In this document: positions 16,673 to 19,750 of the stretch, one piece after another
Layout: the number at the start of each line of letters is the position of its first letter
Numbering within the stretch: the stretch's first letter is position 1
Source: CAYWXV01 sp964462535
GTDB lineage: Bacteria; Bacteroidota; Ignavibacteria; OLB7
Length of the DNA: 19,750 nt
Direction of reading: 5' to 3'
NCBI GenBank assembly: GCA_964462535.1
Contig: CAYWXV010000047.1
Coordinates: 1 to 19,750, forward strand
The notes under the pieces: generated by a model
What the model was told of the DNA's origin: nothing
Seen by the model: the letters and a program-made list of their open reading frames with translations, nothing else
The model's database searches: none
Program-made: the position numbers and the translations under genes

Positions 16673-17206
16673 CTATCCGTTCCTCGGTTCCCAGACCTCG
16701 GACAGGACACAGTCCCACGGGAACTTGAACTCATCTGCCGGATCATAGGGATGGCTTTGGAGATTGACGACGATCGTTTCGGGTCGAGCGAGGGCCTTCC
16801 ATCCATGCATGATTCCTGGAGGAATCATGATAAGCGCCGGGCGCTGCACACCAATGATGAAGCTGTTGACGTGCCCATAGGTCGGTGAATCTTCCCGCAC
16901 ATCGGCGCAGACGACCTGGAGTTTGCCGCGTGTCACCGTGAACTGATCGGTGTGGACCTCGTGGAGATGCCAGCATTTGGTCACCCCGTAGTCTGTTGCC
17001 GACTGATAAACGTGTTGCGGGACCACCAACCCCTCACGCTCGACCCAGGGAAGACTCCACAGCTCAATCACGTCTCCCCGTCCATCGACGATGGGACGGA
17101 GCTCACGAAAGATCACGCCATTGATGGTGGGGCCGTGAAATGTAGAGTGCTGATGAAAGGAAATTCCCTGAATGTCGGCGGTGGTCAACGATGCGGCTCT
17201 TTTCAT
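16673..17206 (-). CDS. RmlC-like cupin (dTDP-4-dehydrorhamnose 3,5-epimerase family)
   Basis: The product has 177 aa, a usual length for RmlC proteins. Family landmarks are seen in order: VDGRGDVIELW (40-50; RmlC has DxRGxFxE), WHLHEVHTDQF with H80 and H82 (79-89), GKLQVVCADVR (94-104), SPTYG (107-111), IPPGIMHGW with H134 (128-136) and YDPADEFKFPWD (154-165). It probably epimerises a nucleotide-activated 4-keto sugar, but no other rhamnose or polysaccharide gene is in the window, so substrate is uncertain and a non-dTDP substrate is possible. The ATG at 17206 is preferred to an in-frame TTG at 17227, which would overlap the promoter box at 17213-17220. Confidence 0.85.
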   Translation of the reverse strand: MKRAASLTTADIQGISFHQHSTFHGPTINGVIFRELRPIVDGRGDVIELWSLPWVEREGLVVPQHVYQSATDYGVTKCWHLHEVHTDQFTVTRGKLQVVCADVREDSPTYGHVNSFIIGVQRPALIMIPPGIMHGWKALARPETIVVNLQSHPYDPADEFKFPWDCVLSEVWEPRNG

Positions 17207-17212
17207 GGGGGG

Positions 17213-17220
17213 CAAAGATA
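17213..17220 (-). promoter_or_regulatory. Perfect TAnnTTTG box before the cupin gene
   Basis: On the minus strand TATCTTTG is an exact match to the Bacteroidota -7 consensus and ends 6 nt before the cupin ATG at 17206. If used, transcription would begin at or next to the A of the ATG, giving a leaderless or near-leaderless mRNA. That fits the run of Cs, rather than a Shine-Dalgarno, in front of the ATG. Confidence 0.5.
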
Positions 17221-17347
17221 GCGTCAATAGACCGTAACGGATGTGGGCGAGAAAAGGACCACCGCATTCTGTAACTTATCGGCCCTTTGAAACGTCCGGG
17301 TGGAATTCTCGGGCATACTCAAGGACTATACTACTCAGGAGCCCGAT

Positions 17348-18517
17348 ATGCCCGAAGAGACCTCGGCCGTCGCATACGATACACGACTGAGCGACGAGCA
17401 GATGGCGATCCGCCAGCTGGCACGCGATTTCGCAGAGAATGAGATCCGTCCCGTCGTCATGGAATTCGACGAATCGCAAGAGTTCCCGACGGAGATCTTC
17501 AAGAAGATGGCGGACCTCGGCTTCCTCGGAATCACGGTTCAGCCGGAGATGGGGGGATCGGGGCTGGGGTACACCGAGTATGCGCTGATCGTCGAAGAGA
17601 TCGCGCGCGTTGATCCGTCGATCGCACTGGGCGTGGCCGCCCACAACGGACTCTGCACGGGTCACATCAATCGGTTTGGGTCAGACGAGTTACGGGCAAA
17701 GTATGTCCCACGGCTGGCGACCGGCCAGACTATGGGTGCGTGGGGCCTGACCGAACCGGGCTCGGGATCTGATGCCGGTGGAATGCAGACCGTTGCCCGC
17801 CGTGATGGCGACGACTGGATCGTCTCCGGATCGAAGAATTTCATTACGCATGGAACCGTTGGCGAGATAGCCGTCATAATGGCTGTGACCGATCGTGCAA
17901 AGGGCTCCAGTGGCATCACGGCGTTTGTCCTTGACAAGTCGATGCCGGGGTTCTATGCTTCCAAGAAGGAAAACAAGCTGGGCATGCGGTGCTCCGATAC
18001 GTCCAGCCTGGTGATGGAGGATGTGCGGGTTCCGGCGGCAAACATGATTGGAGAGGAGGGTCAGGGCTTCAAGCAAGCCCTGCAGATTCTGGATGGTGGC
18101 CGCATTTCGATTGCGGCACTCTCCGTCGGACTCGCCCAGGGTGCTTTGGACGCCGCATTGAAATATGCGACCGAGCGTCGGCAGTTCGGAAAGGCGTTGG
18201 CCGATTTTCAGGGAATCCAGTTCAAGCTGGCGTGGATGGCCACGGAGGTGGAGGCGGCGCGCCACATGACGCTCCTCTCAGCATACCTCAGGGATCAGGG
18301 GAAACCTTACGCCATCGAGGCGTCAAAGGCAAAGTTCTTTGCAAGCGAGACCTCCGTCCGGTGCGCTACAGAGGCTATTCAGATCCACGGAGGCTATGGT
18401 TACATCAAGGAGTATCCGGTAGAGAAGTTCTATCGCGATGCGAAACTGCTGACCATCGGCGAAGGAACCTCGGAGATTCAGAAGATCGTGATATCACGAG
18501 ATATGGTGGCGCGGTAA
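17348..18517 (+). CDS. Acyl-CoA dehydrogenase
   Basis: The product has 389 aa, normal for short- to medium-chain enzymes. AWGLTEPGSGSD (131-142) is the first family signature and QIHGGYGYIKEYPVEKFYRDAKL (split: 345-360 and on) the second. The catalytic base is E372 in IGEGTSEIQ, the position used by SCAD/MCAD/butyryl-CoA dehydrogenases. RRQFGKALADFQGIQFKLA (278-296) is also typical. It oxidises acyl-CoA to trans-2-enoyl-CoA with FAD and passes electrons to ETF; chain length cannot be fixed here. The ATG at 17348 has CAGGAG 6 nt upstream and is preferred to a GTG at 17300. No ETF or other beta-oxidation gene lies next to it, so it looks like a single-gene unit. Confidence 0.95.
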   Translation: MPEETSAVAYDTRLSDEQMAIRQLARDFAENEIRPVVMEFDESQEFPTEIFKKMADLGFLGITVQPEMGGSGLGYTEYALIVEEIARVDPSIALGVAAHNGLCTGHINRFGSDELRAKYVPRLATGQTMGAWGLTEPGSGSDAGGMQTVARRDGDDWIVSGSKNFITHGTVGEIAVIMAVTDRAKGSSGITAFVLDKSMPGFYASKKENKLGMRCSDTSSLVMEDVRVPAANMIGEEGQGFKQALQILDGGRISIAALSVGLAQGALDAALKYATERRQFGKALADFQGIQFKLAWMATEVEAARHMTLLSAYLRDQGKPYAIEASKAKFFASETSVRCATEAIQIHGGYGYIKEYPVEKFYRDAKLLTIGEGTSEIQKIVISRDMVAR

Positions 18518-18632
18518 CACCGACATCGATGTGCAGGTGTAGACGGCGCGTGACAACGGCAATCAGAAACGACACACGAGGTACATAGCGAGACAACTGA
18601 TACAGGCTCATTACTGCACGGAATGTTACTTC

Positions 18633-18651
18633 GGACGTTCCCCGAACGTCC
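18633..18651. promoter_or_regulatory. 8-bp inverted repeat upstream of ECF sigma gene (possible operator)
   Basis: GGACGTTC and GAACGTCC are separated by CCC, and a third half-site GAACGTT lies at 18658-18664, 14 nt after the second. The repeat is 64 nt before the sigma-factor ATG. No T-run follows, so it is a poor terminator for the acyl-CoA dehydrogenase gene and a better fit for a dimeric regulator site. The binding protein is unknown. Confidence 0.4.
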
Positions 18652-18714
18652 TCCATTGAACGTTGTACATCGGTATTGGAGCCCATGCAACATGGAGTGA
18701 GGGAGGATACGAAC

Positions 18715-19266
18715 ATGGAGCTGAGCCTGCAGATCGAGGAACTGTTTCGACGAGACAGAAACAAACTGATCGGATTCATCCGCGAGCGCGTCCGTTCGAG
18801 GGAGGAGGCCGAAGACATTCTGCAGGATGTCTTCGCCAACGTCCTCCAGGCCGCCTCGGAGGTGACCCAACCGATCGAGAATATCGGCGCGTGGGTGTTT
18901 ACCGCGATCCGGAATCGCATCATCGATTCCTATCGCAAGAAACGTCCGCAGTCGTTTACGGATACGATCTATAACGGCGACGAGGGTGATGTCGCCCAGT
19001 TCGAGAATTTCCTGAGCGATATCACCATGAGTCCTGAACGGTCTCTGGTGAGCAAGACGATCAGGGAGGCGGTGATGGAGGCGCTCGATGAGCTTCCGAA
19101 GGAGCAGAAGTACGCGTTCGTCAAGAACGAGTTCGAAGGGGTGAGTTTCCGTGAGATGGCCGAGGAGACGGGGGAGAACATCAACACGCTGCTTGCCCGG
19201 AAGCGGTACGCTGTGCTCTATCTCCGCAAGCGATTGAAAGAGCTGTATGAGAACCTAAACGATTGA
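18715..19266 (+). CDS. ECF-type RNA polymerase sigma factor
   Basis: The product has 183 aa. Region 2 covers about 8-78 (ELFRRDRNKLIGFIRERV, REEAEDILQDVFANVLQ, then IGAWVFTAIRNRIIDSYRKK). Region 4 covers about 118-176 (ALDELPKEQKYAFVKNEFEGVSFREMAEETGENINTLLARKRYAV is split across this part), giving the usual helix-turn-helix for -35 recognition. The start at 18715 is chosen because GGGAGGA lies 7 nt upstream; an earlier ATG at 18685 and a TTG at 18676 are in frame but lack a good site. No zinc-binding anti-sigma gene (HxxxCxxC) follows. The next gene is a small two-TM protein 90 nt downstream, which may be co-transcribed. Confidence 0.93.
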   Translation: MELSLQIEELFRRDRNKLIGFIRERVRSREEAEDILQDVFANVLQAASEVTQPIENIGAWVFTAIRNRIIDSYRKKRPQSFTDTIYNGDEGDVAQFENFLSDITMSPERSLVSKTIREAVMEALDELPKEQKYAFVKNEFEGVSFREMAEETGENINTLLARKRYAVLYLRKRLKELYENLND

Positions 19267-19356
19267 TCGCCCCAGTACGTCGTCGGAACGTAGTCCCTCC
19301 CCGTCGATAACCATCGGCAAGGTGACCCAGGTCTGACCGACCGAGTGATTCCAACG

Positions 19357-19722
19357 ATGACACGAACGCGATCCAATACAACACGAATGACGCTGCTTGC
19401 AATCGGCGCAGGTGCTTCGGCACTTGCGCTGATTGCGTTTTCGGGGACCTGCTGGCTGGCGTCGAGTTGTCTGGGAGAGTCGGTGGTCGGTGACATCACG
19501 TTCTGGGAGATCCTCGCAGTCTCGTTTGGTGGATCAGCGGTCGTTCTCCTCGTTCGACCAGTGGCGGGGAGGCGTCGCCAGTCCAACGATGATGAACGAG
19601 CAATGGGTCCAGATTCATCGCGAGGCACGTCGTCCCCCCGATGGCGGCAGATGTACGATCAACTGTCAGAGGAAGACCGGAAGGCCTTCAAGGCGGCGAT
19701 GAAGAAATACTGCGAGCGATAG
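19357..19722 (+). CDS. Small two-TM membrane protein of unknown function
   Basis: The product has 121 aa. Two hydrophobic segments (about 12-34 and 49-67) flank a short loop with two Cys and acidic residues. The tail is basic (RRRQ at 72-75), then polar, and ends in a charged helix WRQMYDQLSEEDRKAFKAAMKK. The order suggests a membrane anchor with a cytoplasmic tail. It follows the ECF sigma gene, where anti-sigma factors often sit, but has no zinc anti-sigma motif and no family that I recognise. The ATG at 19357 is one choice; a GTG at 19345 is in frame, and neither has a strong Shine-Dalgarno. The last 28 bases of the window after the stop hold nothing that I can name. Confidence 0.6.
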   Translation: MTRTRSNTTRMTLLAIGAGASALALIAFSGTCWLASSCLGESVVGDITFWEILAVSFGGSAVVLLVRPVAGRRRQSNDDERAMGPDSSRGTSSPRWRQMYDQLSEEDRKAFKAAMKKYCER

Positions 19723-19750
19723 CATCAACACCCCCATCTCTCCGCGTCTC

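Overview
The window looks like chromosomal DNA of a fairly GC-rich member of the Bacteroidota-Chlorobiota group, plausibly Kapabacteria or Ignavibacteria. The evidence is a secreted protein ending in a type IX secretion (T9SS) sorting tail, several promoter boxes of the Bacteroidota type (TAnnTTTG-like, here mostly TATCTT), and many signalling genes. The lineage is inferred. No rRNA, tRNA, transposase, integrase or CRISPR array was seen.

Layout. Positions 1-2991 (minus strand) hold a two-component pair: a ComP-like membrane histidine kinase with a PDZ-like domain, overlapping by ATGA with an OmpR-type response regulator that runs off the window edge. Divergent from it, 3128-11626 (plus strand) carries a large T9SS-exported surface protein, a cytoplasmic STAND-type NTPase with TPR repeats, a soluble TPR histidine kinase (ATGA overlap with the NTPase gene) and a NarL/LuxR-type response regulator. 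Positions 11627-12256 contain no convincing protein gene. They hold a good promoter, a run of hairpins and two strong intrinsic terminators, so a structured non-coding RNA or an attenuator is likely. Then come a di-heme cytochrome c peroxidase/MauG-family lipoprotein (12257-13678) and, convergent across a shared bidirectional terminator, an E1-like adenylyltransferase fused to rhodanese (13901-15064, minus). Next are a secreted protein with a motif I associate with DUF2723 proteins (15251-16651), a convergent RmlC-like cupin (16673-17206, minus), an acyl-CoA dehydrogenase (17348-18517), and an ECF sigma factor followed by a small two-TM membrane protein (18715-19722).

How the genes may work together. 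The most unusual unit is the STAND-TPR / TPR-kinase / NarL-regulator cluster. It carries the parts of a MalT-like regulator (STAND switch, TPR sensor, LuxR-type DNA-binding output) on three proteins with a phosphotransfer step between. The exported protein gene ends only 42 nt upstream, so it may share the transcript. The rest is ordinary metabolism (sulfur carrier activation, acyl-CoA oxidation, peroxide reduction, sugar epimerisation) plus a self-contained sigma-factor locus with an 8-bp palindrome in its upstream region.
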